From Janthinobacterium lividum (GTDB lineage: Bacteria > Pseudomonadota > Gammaproteobacteria > Burkholderiales > Burkholderiaceae_D): a DNA stretch of 64,000 nucleotides. This document shows positions 8,846 through 17,619 of this stretch, piece by piece (position 1 is the first letter of the stretch; each line of letters begins with the position of its first letter). The stretch is from positions 1 through 64,000 of the forward strand of contig NZ_JAAOLY010000015.1 in assembly GCF_011601275.1 (NCBI RefSeq). Reading direction: 5' to 3'. A program made the position numbers and the translations under genes. The notes beneath the pieces were generated by a model. That model was given only the letters and a program-made list of their open reading frames with translations. It was not told the origin of the DNA and searched no databases.

Positions 8846-8870
8846 GTAGTTGAATGATTTAGTCAAGTAT
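8846..8870 (-). promoter_or_regulatory. Type 1 IscR binding site upstream of iscR
   Basis: Read on the minus strand, the 25 bases begin ATACTTGACTAAATC and end ATTCAACTAC. They agree with the E. coli type 1 consensus (ATASYYGACTRWWWYAGTCRRSTAT, quoted in 20-base parts here) at all but two positions by eye. The embedded TTGACT could also be a -35 element. The site lies 58 bases before the iscR start, the right place for autoregulation by holo-IscR. Confidence 0.8.
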
Positions 8871-8977
8871 AACAAATTCGGCGGGGTTTGTCAGAGCGCC
8901 CCTCGATGACCACAGGGCTGGCAGGGGCATGGCCGGCCGCGCCAGGCGCGGCGGCATCAGGAAAACAACAGTACGGC

Positions 8978-9529
8978 TCAAGCGCGCAAGGCGCTCCTCA
9001 CTTTCATCAACTCGAAACCGAGCAAGTTCAAGCCGTCCCAGCTGGCGGGGTCCAGGATGCGCGGATTGTCCGACGCCAGGCCCACGCCCCAGATGCGGTC
9101 AACGGGACTGGCTTCGACGATGACGCGCTCGCCCGTGCCCAGCAAAAACTTGCGCAGCGCAGCCTTTTGCGAGAACTTGGCAAAGTTGCCATCGAAGACG
9201 ACACCGGCACGCGCCGCTTCCCACACCTTGGCGTCAAAGTTCGCCACTTCGCGCCCCAGCTTCTTCACTTCCGACGGCCGTTCGGCCGCCACGATGCGCG
9301 CCTGGACGGCTGTGTCGCCAAACAGGGCCGCCTTTTGCGCCATCATGTAATGCTCGGCCGTCGCATACGTCACGCCGGCCAGGCTGAATGGCGACGGGAA
9401 CCACTGGCTGAAGCAGCTTTTATCGGGCATCTGCGGCTGCGCCGGCGTGTGCCCCCAGAAATACAGAAAGTCGGGCACGCCGCCCGCCGCGATCCACGCC
9501 TTCAATTCTTCCACGTTACTGATTTGCAT
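8978..9529 (-). CDS. NADAR domain protein (YbiA-like)
   Basis: A 183-residue protein of the NADAR/YbiA family: FLYFWGHTP, CFSQWFPSPF, ATAEHYMMAQKA, LGREV and the C-terminal WDGLNLLGFELMKVR are hallmark segments. Family members cleave N-glycosidic bonds, either of early riboflavin intermediates (YbiA/RibX) or of ADP-ribose on guanine in DarT-like systems. Which applies here cannot be told. ATG at 9529 is chosen over a longer frame because the domain begins there and a GGGGAA lies directly upstream. It lies 37 bases after the UDG-like gene on the same strand, so the two are probably cotranscribed. Confidence 0.85.
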   Translation of the reverse strand: MQISNVEELKAWIAAGGVPDFLYFWGHTPAQPQMPDKSCFSQWFPSPFSLAGVTYATAEHYMMAQKAALFGDTAVQARIVAAERPSEVKKLGREVANFDAKVWEAARAGVVFDGNFAKFSQKAALRKFLLGTGERVIVEASPVDRIWGVGLASDNPRILDPASWDGLNLLGFELMKVRSALRA

Positions 9530-9566
9530 ATTCCCCGCACTTCCGCCAGATGGCGTCAATTCAATC

Positions 9567-10346
9567 TCAAGCACGCAATAGTTGCATCTGGCCAAACAAG
9601 GCCTGCATGTCACGATTGCCGATAAAGGACAGATTATACGGATGTTCCGCCGTCACCTGCGGCAAGGACGCCGCCACCGGCAAGCGTTTGATGAGCTCGG
9701 CAATCTTGCCCCACAACACCAGTTGCGGCGCTGCCGTCCCATTCTGCTGCGCCAGAGCTTCGAGCACCACCTGCAGGAAAGGCAACCAGCCGCGCGCATC
9801 CTGCACGGGCGGCACGTGGGCACGGAACACCAGCGCCGCGTTGAGCAGCAAGAAGCCCTGCTCCGTCATCTTGCGCTGCAAGTCAGGCAGGGTCTGGATG
9901 ACGCCGCTGCCGGCTTGCAGCGCGGCCGCCGCCACGGGCGCCATGGCCGCGCCGGACGTATCGCCGCCCTGCAGCTGGCCATCGGCCACCAGCAACATTT
10001 TCATGAAGTTGCGCAGGGACGTGGCGCGGTTGACGGGCTTCGACAGGCCCGTGGCCGACCACAGACTGCCGACGGCGCCATCCATGAAGCACACGCCAGT
10101 AGCGCTGTCGGCGCGCGGATACGGCCCCTCGCCCACCAGCACGTAGTGCACCTGCGCCAGCGGCAGGGCAAACGCGGCGAACAGCCGGCCCTGCGTGGGC
10201 AGGTAATCGTCGATGGCCAGCGCCGGCAGGTAGGCGGGATCGGCCGCCATCACGGCGTGCAAGCCGCGTTGCAAAATGGGACGCCAGGAGGCATGCGCCA
10301 GGGACAGGGCATCGGTGATGCTGGCAGGAACGGTTGTTACGGTCAT
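9567..10346 (-). CDS. Uracil-DNA-glycosylase-fold protein with altered active site
   Basis: A 259-residue protein with the order of motifs seen in family 1 UDG: YVLVGEGPYPRADSATGVCF (compare GQDPYH), FLLLNAALVF, QLVLWGKIAE and EHPYNLSF (compare HPSPLS). The catalytic Asp position is Gly and the following His is Pro, giving GEGPYP, while the second-motif His is kept. It may be an inactive relative, a glycosylase for another base, or use the Glu as family 4 enzymes (GEAPG) do. ATG at 10346 is the start of the recognisable fold. Probably cotranscribed with the NADAR gene. Confidence 0.72.
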   Translation of the reverse strand: MTVTTVPASITDALSLAHASWRPILQRGLHAVMAADPAYLPALAIDDYLPTQGRLFAAFALPLAQVHYVLVGEGPYPRADSATGVCFMDGAVGSLWSATGLSKPVNRATSLRNFMKMLLVADGQLQGGDTSGAAMAPVAAAALQAGSGVIQTLPDLQRKMTEQGFLLLNAALVFRAHVPPVQDARGWLPFLQVVLEALAQQNGTAAPQLVLWGKIAELIKRLPVAASLPQVTAEHPYNLSFIGNRDMQALFGQMQLLRA

Positions 10347-10612
10347 GGGGGCGTGAAATATTTGGGCAAACGCAAATTGTAGCGCACCGGTACGCCTGCG
10401 TTGTTGAATGAGCACAATTTCTACATTTCACCGCGATACCAATATCGCAACAACAGTATCAAAAATTGCACGCAATCTGCGCCAATCGAGGCCGGCAATG
10501 CTAGACTGGTTTCCTTGGAACTTGAGCCACATCAAGAAATAGTGCTGACCGGATTCTTCCATCCACTAACGCTCATTGCGCCTGGGCAAGTTCTCAACAC
10601 ACTGCCCTGTCC

Positions 10613-12352
10613 ATGCCCCGTCCTTACCTCACACGATTGCGCGCCGCGATACGCCTGCCCTGCCTGAGCTTTCTGCTATGGCTATGCTGCAACGCCCCCG
10701 TCCATGCGCAAGACCTGGCGGAGCTCAGCGCACCGCGTTTTGCGCCAAGACAAGTGCTGGTACTGTATTCGCTGGGCAGCGATGCTTCCTCGCAGTGGCA
10801 AACGCTGATCCATAAGGGCATGAGCGCGGAACTGGCGAACGAGAACTGGCGCCTCGCGCCCGGCATCTACGAGGAGCGGCTCGATTCCGTGCGCGTGGGC
10901 GAACAGCCTGCCGTAGCCGGACTGGAAACCTATCTGCAAACCAAGTACAGGATGGTGCAGTTCGACGCCATCATCACGGAAAACTACCTGGCAGCCCAGT
11001 TCCTGAGCCAGCACCCAAAGCTGTTTCCCGGCGTGCCCCGCTACTATGTAAACCAGGGGCGGCAGGATTGGGTGCCTGCCGACGGCGTCAATCTCGATGT
11101 GCGCCACGATTTCGGCAAGGCCGTCGCCGTCATGCTGCAAGTGACGCCTGGACTGCGCCATATCGCCATCGTCGGCGACGCCAGCGCACGCGGCCAGGCG
11201 TGGATCGCCGCCATCCGCGCCGCCATCGCGCCCTACCAGGACCGGCTCAAGGTCGAGTTCTGGGATCACCTGAGCCAGGAAGAGTTGTGGCGCCGCACCG
11301 GCACGCTGGGAGAGGGCAGCGCCATCTACCTGCTGCCCGTCTACCGCGACGAGCTGGGGCAGCGCACCACGCCCCCCGTCATGGCGCGCGACCTGGCCTC
11401 GCGCAGCGCCGTGCCCATTTTCACCAGCGTGGAGTCGCTGATACTGCCCGGCGTGGTGGGCGGCTATGTCATCAGCGGAGAGAAAGTCGGGCGCACCATC
11501 GCGCGCATCCTGCTGGGCAGAACGCCCGACCCGGACGGCATGCAGGCATATATCTTCGACGATGCCGCGGTACAGCGTTTCGGCTTGCGCAACCTGCCCG
11601 GCGAGGCACGCATCCTGAACCGGCCGCAGGGAGTGTGGGCGCAATACCACTGGCAGATCATCGCCGGGCTGTCGCTGATCGCGCTGCAAGCGGCGCTGAT
11701 CACGGCCCTGCTGCTGGCCCAGCGCAGCCGCCGCGCCAGCGTGGCGGCCCTGCATGCGGAGCGCGACATGCTCGAGGAACGGGTCTTGCAGCGCACCCTG
11801 GAACTGCTGGTAGCCAACTCCCGGCTGGAGCAGCAAGCCACGACCGACCCGCTGACGGGCCTGGGGAACCGCCGCATGATGACCCTGCGGCTGACAGAGG
11901 AGCTTGAGCGCGCCCAGCGCTTCGGTCATACGCTGTCGCTGCTGATGATCGATATCGACCACTTCAAGCGCATCAATGACGGCCATGGCCACGACGCGGG
12001 CGACCGCGCCATCGCTGCCGTCGCGCAAGTGCTGCGCAGCGTCACGCGGGGCATGGATACGGCGGCGCGCTTTGGGGGCGAGGAATTCGTGCTGCTGATG
12101 CCGGAGACGCCGCTGCCAGTGGCGTTGGACGTGGCCGAACGCCTGCGCCTGGCGGCAGCCAGCTTGCGCGTGGAATGCGCTGATGGCCAACTGGTCAGCC
12201 TGACCATCAGCATCGGCGTGACATCCAATACGCCGCAATCGACGGCACCAGCCAGACGGGAAGTGGACAACTTGACCGATCTGCTGATCCGCGCCGACCA
12301 GGCCCTGTACCGCGCCAAACATGGCGGACGGGACAGGGTCGAGTGGAGCTGA
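10613..12352 (+). CDS. Membrane diguanylate cyclase with periplasmic ABC-type binding domain
   Basis: A 579-residue protein: a signal sequence to about residue 33 (ending VHAQ), a periplasmic region resembling ABC_sub_bind sensor domains (about 45-330), a transmembrane helix near 345-367, a short coiled-coil linker and a C-terminal GGDEF domain. The active-site motif is GGEEF near residue 487, and RGMD five residues before it is an intact inhibitory I-site. It should therefore make c-di-GMP from two GTP with product inhibition. The ligand is unknown. No EAL domain is present. No strong ribosome binding site precedes the ATG. Confidence 0.9.
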   Translation: MPRPYLTRLRAAIRLPCLSFLLWLCCNAPVHAQDLAELSAPRFAPRQVLVLYSLGSDASSQWQTLIHKGMSAELANENWRLAPGIYEERLDSVRVGEQPAVAGLETYLQTKYRMVQFDAIITENYLAAQFLSQHPKLFPGVPRYYVNQGRQDWVPADGVNLDVRHDFGKAVAVMLQVTPGLRHIAIVGDASARGQAWIAAIRAAIAPYQDRLKVEFWDHLSQEELWRRTGTLGEGSAIYLLPVYRDELGQRTTPPVMARDLASRSAVPIFTSVESLILPGVVGGYVISGEKVGRTIARILLGRTPDPDGMQAYIFDDAAVQRFGLRNLPGEARILNRPQGVWAQYHWQIIAGLSLIALQAALITALLLAQRSRRASVAALHAERDMLEERVLQRTLELLVANSRLEQQATTDPLTGLGNRRMMTLRLTEELERAQRFGHTLSLLMIDIDHFKRINDGHGHDAGDRAIAAVAQVLRSVTRGMDTAARFGGEEFVLLMPETPLPVALDVAERLRLAAASLRVECADGQLVSLTISIGVTSNTPQSTAPARREVDNLTDLLIRADQALYRAKHGGRDRVEWS

Positions 12353-12379
12353 AGCTGCGCCCCTTATTGACCGGACGTC

Positions 12380-13030
12380 CTATTCCGCGTCAGGCTGCTG
12401 CGCCGGATGGGCGGCCGCAAACGCGGGCAAGGCGGCGCAATGCGCATGAATACGCGCCACGCGCGGATACGGCGCCAGGTCGATGGCGAAGCGCTGCGCA
12501 TTGAATACCTGCGGCACCAGGCAGCAGTCGGCCATCGTCGGGCTGTCGCCATGGCAGAACAGGCCCGTGCCGGCCGGATCGCCCTGCGCCAGCAGCGCTT
12601 CGACGGCCGCCAGGCCCTCGGCCATCCAGTGGCGATACCACTCCTGCTTGGCCTCGTCCGACAGTCCCAGGGTGTTTTTCAGATATTTCAACACGCGCAG
12701 ATTCGTCAGCGGATGGGCGTCGCAGGCGATCGCCAGCGCCAGCGCGCGCACCCTGGCGCGTCCCAGCGCGTCCGCCGGCAGCAGCGGCACGGCTGGCCGC
12801 GTCTCGTCGAGATATTCAAGCATCGCCAGCGACTGCGTCAGGATGGCGCCATCGTCGTCGAGCGCCGGCACCAGGGCCGACGGGTTGACAGCGCGGTAGG
12901 CTGGCCGCAGCTGCTGGCCGCCATCCTGCAGCAGATGCACGGGGATGCTGTCGTAAGCTATGCCTTTGAGATTCAAGGCAATGCGTACGCGGTAGGCGGC
13001 CGAACTGCGAAAGTAGGTGTACAGCTTCAT
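12380..13030 (-). CDS. maiA: Maleylacetoacetate isomerase (zeta-class GST)
   Basis: A 216-residue zeta-class glutathione transferase starting MKLYTYFRSSAAYRVRIAL. The Ser pair of the glutathione site is present; the Cys of the animal SSC motif is Ala, as in many bacterial forms. It catalyses the glutathione-dependent cis-trans isomerisation of maleylacetoacetate (or maleylpyruvate) in homogentisate or gentisate breakdown. It is 14 bases after the fumarylacetoacetase gene, so the two late steps of the pathway are cotranscribed. Confidence 0.92.
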   Translation of the reverse strand: MKLYTYFRSSAAYRVRIALNLKGIAYDSIPVHLLQDGGQQLRPAYRAVNPSALVPALDDDGAILTQSLAMLEYLDETRPAVPLLPADALGRARVRALALAIACDAHPLTNLRVLKYLKNTLGLSDEAKQEWYRHWMAEGLAAVEALLAQGDPAGTGLFCHGDSPTMADCCLVPQVFNAQRFAIDLAPYPRVARIHAHCAALPAFAAAHPAQQPDAE

Positions 13031-13044
13031 GGCGCGCCCTCCCC

Positions 13045-14067
13045 TCAGGCGCGGCCGGCGTACACGGCCACGGTCTGCTCGATGCTGCCGAAGATGCTGG
13101 CGCCCGCCGCGTCGCGCATCTCGATGCGAACCGTGTCGCCGAACTTCAGATACGCCGTTTTTGGCGCGCCGTGTTCGATGGTTTCATACATGCGCACTTC
13201 GGCCAGGCAGCAGTAACCGACGCCGCCGTTCTCGATGCTCGAGCCAAACAGGTTGCCCTGCTTGTTCGACACGGTGCCGGAACCGACGATGCTGCCGGCG
13301 CCCAGTTCGCGCGTCTTGGCCGCATGCGCCACCAGTTGGGCAAAATTGAAGGTCATGTCCTCGCCCGCATTCGGCTTGCCGAAGGGCTTGTCGTTCAAAT
13401 CCACCAGCAGCGGCAGGTGCAGCTTGCTGTCCGCCCAGTGGCCTTCAAGTTCATCGGGCGTGACGGCGACGGGCGAAAACGCGCTGGCCGCCTTCGACTG
13501 GAAGAAGCCGAAACCCTTGGCCAGTTCGCCCGGGATCAGGTTGCGCAGCGAGACATCGTTGACCAGCATGACCAGGCGGATCGCTTTCGCCGCGTCGTCC
13601 ACGCCGGCGCCCATGGCGACGTCGCCCGTGATGACGGCCACTTCCGCTTCCAGGTCGATGCCCCACTCTTCGGACAAGGCGAAGATCGGATCGCGCGGGC
13701 CAATAAAGCTGTCCGAGCCGCCCTGGTACATCAGCGGGTCCGTGTAGAACGAGGCCGGCACTTCCGCGTTGCGCGTCTTGCGCACCAGTTCCACGTGATT
13801 GATGTAGGCGGAACCGTCGGCCCACTGGTAAGCGCGCGGCAGCGGCGAGTGGCACAATGCCGCATCAAACGGCTGCGCGTCCGGCGCCTGGCCCGCGTTC
13901 AGGTCGGCGTAGGCCTGTTCCAGTTTCGGCGCGACGGCGTCCCAGTTGTCGAGCGCGGCCTGCAAGGTGGGCGCGATGGCGGCCACGCGCTGGTACTGGC
14001 GCAGGTCGCGGCTGACGAGGATCAGGGCGCCGTCGCGGCTGCCGTTTTTCAGGGTTGCGAGTTTCAT
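13045..14067 (-). CDS. Fumarylacetoacetate hydrolase
   Basis: A 340-residue FAH-family enzyme of the length and start (MKLATLKNGSRDGALILVSR) common to Burkholderiales fumarylacetoacetases. The metal-binding acidic residues lie in WGIDLEAEVAVITGD, and GSGTVSNK is the conserved loop. It hydrolyses fumarylacetoacetate to fumarate and acetoacetate, the last step of tyrosine/homogentisate degradation; fumarylpyruvate is a possible alternative. No homogentisate dioxygenase gene is in the window. Confidence 0.9.
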   Translation of the reverse strand: MKLATLKNGSRDGALILVSRDLRQYQRVAAIAPTLQAALDNWDAVAPKLEQAYADLNAGQAPDAQPFDAALCHSPLPRAYQWADGSAYINHVELVRKTRNAEVPASFYTDPLMYQGGSDSFIGPRDPIFALSEEWGIDLEAEVAVITGDVAMGAGVDDAAKAIRLVMLVNDVSLRNLIPGELAKGFGFFQSKAASAFSPVAVTPDELEGHWADSKLHLPLLVDLNDKPFGKPNAGEDMTFNFAQLVAHAAKTRELGAGSIVGSGTVSNKQGNLFGSSIENGGVGYCCLAEVRMYETIEHGAPKTAYLKFGDTVRIEMRDAAGASIFGSIEQTVAVYAGRA

Positions 14068-14115
14068 GGTGTTCCTTGTTCGGTGTATTTGTCAGAAAGT
14101 GGCGGTCTAATGCGT

Positions 14116-14649
14116 TCAGGCGTCGGCCGGCGCGTGCATCCAGGCGGCGTGCTTGGGCGCGCGGCGCGTTTGCGACCATTCTTCCAGCATTTCCCATTTG
14201 ACGGCGTCCAGTTTGTCCATCATGTCGGGCGTGCCCACGTTGGCCGCCAGTTCCAGGCGGTGGCCGTTCGGGTCGAAGAAATAGATCGACTGGAAGATGG
14301 CGTGGTTGACGGGACCGAGCACCTCGACGCCGCCGGCCACCAAACGTTCCTTGGCGGCCAGCAGCTCTTCCATGCTGCCCACTTCCAGCGCTAGGTGCTG
14401 CACCCAGGCCGGGGTATTGCGGTCGCGGTCCATCGGCGGCTGCGTCGGCAGTTCAAAAAAGGCCAGCACATTGCCCTGGCCCGCGTCGAGGAACACGTGC
14501 ATGTACGGGTCCGGCGCCTTGGTCGACGGCACCAGGTCTTCGGCGATGGCGAGGACGAAATTCATGTTCAAATGCTTGACGTACCACTCGACGGTTTTCT
14601 TCGCGTCGATGCAGCGGTAGGCGACATGGTGGATTTGCTTGATCTTCAT
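14116..14649 (-). CDS. VOC superfamily (glyoxalase/dioxygenase fold) protein
   Basis: A 177-residue two-module VOC protein. Candidate metal ligands are the His in IHHVAYRC near the start, a His in VQHLALEV, and the Glu in HRLELAANVG. It is the first gene of a minus-strand operon with fumarylacetoacetase and maleylacetoacetate isomerase, so it probably acts on an aromatic-pathway intermediate, for example as a ring-cleavage or isomerising enzyme. The substrate is not known. The last 30 residues form a helical tail. Confidence 0.78.
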   Translation of the reverse strand: MKIKQIHHVAYRCIDAKKTVEWYVKHLNMNFVLAIAEDLVPSTKAPDPYMHVFLDAGQGNVLAFFELPTQPPMDRDRNTPAWVQHLALEVGSMEELLAAKERLVAGGVEVLGPVNHAIFQSIYFFDPNGHRLELAANVGTPDMMDKLDAVKWEMLEEWSQTRRAPKHAAWMHAPADA

Positions 14650-14741
14650 GGTGTGTCTCCAATGGATGGCGCCGTGGGCGCGATGGCTGGCCTGTTTTTC
14701 AGCTTTTCACCATTAGAATCGAGTTACAGCTATCATACAAA

Positions 14742-14757
14742 CAATTTTTAACCATTG
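14742..14757. promoter_or_regulatory. Possible LysR operator in the divergent promoter region
   Basis: In the AT-rich 125-base gap between the LysR gene and the VOC-FAH-MaiA operon, CAAT and ATTG form an inverted repeat with 8 bases between them. This is where an LysR-type regulator usually binds to control both directions. The match is short and unproven. Confidence 0.3.
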
Positions 14758-14774
14758 ATTTATCGGATTATCTT

Positions 14775-15743
14775 ATGAGTCCCAGCCTGCGGCAAATGCG
14801 CGCCTTCGTGGCGCTGGCCAAGACCGGCAGTTTTACCCTGGCCGCCGAATACCTGCACGTGACGCAATCGGCCTTGAGCGGCTTGATCAAGGAACTGGAA
14901 AGCGTGCTGGGCGTACGAGTGGTCGAGCGCAGCACGCGCAAGACGCAGCTGTCGGAAATCGGCCGCGAGCTGTATCCGCTGTTTGAAAAGATGATCGAGG
15001 ACCTCGACGGCGCCATGGCCGGCATCGCCCAGCGCAAGGCGTTAAAAACGGGCATGGTGCGCATCGCCGCGCCGCAGATGATGGCGTGCACCCTGCTGCC
15101 GGAAGTGATCGCCGCCTACCGCCAGGCGCACCCGGACGTGCAGCTGCGCCTCGTCGACTGCCCGGTGGAAAACGTGTCGGCGCGCGTCTTCAGCGGCGAA
15201 GTCGATTTCGGCATCGGCCCCGAACGCGACCCGACGGCGGAAATCGCCGCGCAAGTGCTGTTCGAAATGCCCTTCGTGCTGGTCTTCCCTGAACAGCACC
15301 CGCTGCAGCAAAAGGAAAGGGTCACCTGGGCCGACGTGGGCGACTATCCGTTCATCTCGCTGCAGGGCCAGTTCACGGAACGCCTGCTGCGCGACATGCA
15401 CGGCGCATTTCGCGAGCTGTCGCTCAATCCCTATAACGAAGTCACGTTCATGACGACGGCGCTGGCCATGGTCAGCGCCAACCTGGGCATCACGGTCTGC
15501 CTGCCGTATGCGGAACCGATGGTCAAGCTGTATCAATTGCACATGCGCGCCCTGCACGAGCCGGAACTGACGCGGCGCTTTTTCGTCTACACGAAGACGG
15601 GCCGTTCGCTGTCGCCGGCCGCCGAAAGCTTCATGGCCTTCCTGTTCCGCTTTGTCGAGACGCACGAGTGGAACGTGGGAGCGGGCGGCGGTGCGGCACG
15701 CAACACCCTGTCCGCAGGCGGCCCGGCTGGCGCCGCTTTATAA
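14775..15743 (+). CDS. LysR-type transcriptional regulator
   Basis: A 322-residue LysR regulator: a winged helix-turn-helix in the first 65 residues (TGSFTLAAEYLHVTQSALSG) and a periplasmic-binding-like effector domain at about 90-290. It is transcribed divergently from the VOC-fumarylacetoacetase-isomerase operon with 125 bases between, so it most likely controls that operon in response to an aromatic-pathway metabolite. The last 25 residues are a Gly/Ala-rich tail of no recognised function. Confidence 0.9.
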   Translation: MSPSLRQMRAFVALAKTGSFTLAAEYLHVTQSALSGLIKELESVLGVRVVERSTRKTQLSEIGRELYPLFEKMIEDLDGAMAGIAQRKALKTGMVRIAAPQMMACTLLPEVIAAYRQAHPDVQLRLVDCPVENVSARVFSGEVDFGIGPERDPTAEIAAQVLFEMPFVLVFPEQHPLQQKERVTWADVGDYPFISLQGQFTERLLRDMHGAFRELSLNPYNEVTFMTTALAMVSANLGITVCLPYAEPMVKLYQLHMRALHEPELTRRFFVYTKTGRSLSPAAESFMAFLFRFVETHEWNVGAGGGAARNTLSAGGPAGAAL

Positions 15744-15771
15744 TGGCGCATCGCCCTTTGCCGCTCACACC

Positions 15772-16392
15772 ATGACCCAGCCTGTCCAGAACGACCTGTC
15801 CGCCATCGACGCCGCCACCATCGCCATCAATCAGCGCATGAACAGATTCGACGGCCATGCACAGGTCTGGCTGTTCGGCTATGGCTCGCTGATCTACAAG
15901 GCCGATTTCCCCTACATCGAACGCCGCCCCGCCAGTATCGCCGGCTGGACGCGGCGGTTCTGGCAGGGTTCGCACGACCACCGCGGCACGCCGATGGCGC
16001 CGGGCCGGGTCGCCACCATAGTGCCGCAGGCAGGCGCCGTGTGTGACGGCATGGCTTATTTGATCACACCCGAAGTCTTCGCCCACCTCGACCACCGCGA
16101 AAAGAACGGCTATTTGCGCCTGGCCACCGACATCACCTTCGAGGATGGCGGCAAGGTCGAAGGACTGGTGTACATCGCCAACGAGGAAAACGCCGCCTTC
16201 CTGGGCGCCGCCCCGGAACTGGATATCGCGCGCCAGATAGCCCGATCAAACGGCCCCAGCGGCCCGAACAGCGAATACCTGCTGCACCTGGCCAGCGCCC
16301 TGCGCGAGCTGGGCAAGAGCGACCCGCATGTCTTCGCCATCGAGCAGCATCTGGCGCAAATCCAGGCAAAGACTCAGGATAGCGCCGTTTAA
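15772..16392 (+). CDS. ChaC-like gamma-glutamylcyclotransferase
   Basis: A 206-residue protein with the substrate-binding loop LFGYGSLIY near 34-42 and the catalytic Glu region DHREKNGY, which define the ChaC branch. These enzymes split glutathione to 5-oxoproline and Cys-Gly, so the role is cytosolic glutathione turnover. The in-frame ATG at 15772 is chosen over an upstream start at 15652 that would lie inside the LysR gene. Its 3' end lies 4 bases from the convergent radical SAM gene. Confidence 0.87.
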   Translation: MTQPVQNDLSAIDAATIAINQRMNRFDGHAQVWLFGYGSLIYKADFPYIERRPASIAGWTRRFWQGSHDHRGTPMAPGRVATIVPQAGAVCDGMAYLITPEVFAHLDHREKNGYLRLATDITFEDGGKVEGLVYIANEENAAFLGAAPELDIARQIARSNGPSGPNSEYLLHLASALRELGKSDPHVFAIEQHLAQIQAKTQDSAV

Positions 16393-16396
16393 CTTC

Positions 16397-17587
16397 TTAA
16401 AACAGATCCAGCTGCCCCGCATTGCCATTTTTCACTTTCGCGCCCAGCGGCGGCACCACGAGCGGCCGGCGGAATTGCGTGCAATCGAGCTGCTTGAAGC
16501 GGCCGCCCTTGCCGTGCAGCCCCAGCCGGTGCACGGCTTTTTCAAAGCGCTGGCGGATGAGGTCAGCCCACACGCCTTCGCCCCGCATGCGCGCGCCGAA
16601 CGCGCTGTCGTAATCCTTGCCGCCACGCATTTCGCGCACCCGATTCATCACGCGCTGGGCCCGTTCCGGGAAGTGCGCTTCCAGCCATTGCTGGAACAAT
16701 GGACTCACTTCCCACGGCAGGCGCAGCACGACGTAATGGGCATGGATGGCACCCGCGTCTCGCACAGCTTCGAGCAGCTGCTCGATTTCCGGTTCCGTCA
16801 CGAACGGGATGATGGGCGCGATACTCACGCCCACGGGAATGCCCGCCTCCGTCAGGGTACGGATGGTGCGCAGCCGCCGCGCCGGGGCAGCCGCGCGCGG
16901 TTCCAGGGTGCGCGCGATGGCTGGATCGAGCGTGGTGACAGTCACGGCCACGGCCGCCAGATGCTTGGCCGCCATGGGTGCCAAAATGTCGATATCACGC
17001 TCGATCAGCGACGATTTCGTGATCAGCGCCACGGGGTGGTCGCACTCGTGCAGCACTTCCAGCACGCGCCGCGTCAATTGCCGCTCGCGCTCACACGGCT
17101 GATACGCATCGGTATTGACGCCGAGGGCGATCGGTTCAGGCACATACGACGGCTTGGCCAGTTCGCGCCGCAACAGTTCGGGAGCATTCACCTTGGCGTA
17201 GATGCGGCTTTCGAAGTCCAGCCCCGGTGACAGGCCCAGATAGCTGTGCGTGGGACGGGCAAAGCAATAAATGCAGCCATGCTCGCAGCCGCGATATGGA
17301 TTCAGCGAAACGTTGAACGGCAAATCGGGCGAAGCGTTGCGCGTGAGGATGGTGCGCGCCTGCTCGTCGCTGACCTGCGTCTTCCAGGCCGGCGCCGCCT
17401 CTTCCTCAGTCGCCCCATCCAGACCGCCTACGCTCCAGCCGTCATCGAAGCCGGCGCGCGCATGCACCTCGTAGCGCCCTTGCAGGTTCGAGACGGCCCC
17501 ACGGCCTTTGTGAGCTTTCAGCGATTGCGGCGGCAACATGGCTTGCCCGGCAAAGCTGTCATCGTGTTCTGGAATGATTGCTTTCAT
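16397..17587 (-). CDS. PA0069 family radical SAM protein
   Basis: A 396-residue radical SAM protein with cluster ligands Cys101, Cys105 and Cys108 in GCEHGCIYCFA. It belongs to the PA0069/Rv2578c group, related to spore photoproduct lyase-like proteins, and DNA repair has been suggested. No substrate is established. A LexA box and a strong sigma-70 promoter precede it, which agrees with the P. aeruginosa homologue being in the LexA regulon (recalled from the literature). ATG 17587 is preferred; ATG 17599 is an in-frame alternative. Confidence 0.88.
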   Translation of the reverse strand: MKAIIPEHDDSFAGQAMLPPQSLKAHKGRGAVSNLQGRYEVHARAGFDDGWSVGGLDGATEEEAAPAWKTQVSDEQARTILTRNASPDLPFNVSLNPYRGCEHGCIYCFARPTHSYLGLSPGLDFESRIYAKVNAPELLRRELAKPSYVPEPIALGVNTDAYQPCERERQLTRRVLEVLHECDHPVALITKSSLIERDIDILAPMAAKHLAAVAVTVTTLDPAIARTLEPRAAAPARRLRTIRTLTEAGIPVGVSIAPIIPFVTEPEIEQLLEAVRDAGAIHAHYVVLRLPWEVSPLFQQWLEAHFPERAQRVMNRVREMRGGKDYDSAFGARMRGEGVWADLIRQRFEKAVHRLGLHGKGGRFKQLDCTQFRRPLVVPPLGAKVKNGNAGQLDLF

Positions 17588-17602
17588 GAACGACCCCATC
17601 AA

Positions 17603-17618
17603 CTGTATATACGTACAG
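17603..17618 (-). promoter_or_regulatory. LexA (SOS) box before the PA0069-type gene
   Basis: CTGTATATACGTACAG is a near-perfect dyad matching the E. coli LexA consensus CTG-N10-CAG with an AT-rich TATATA centre. It lies just downstream of the -10 element and 16 bases before the start codon, where bound LexA would block transcription. Confidence 0.85.
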
Positions 17619-17619
17619 T

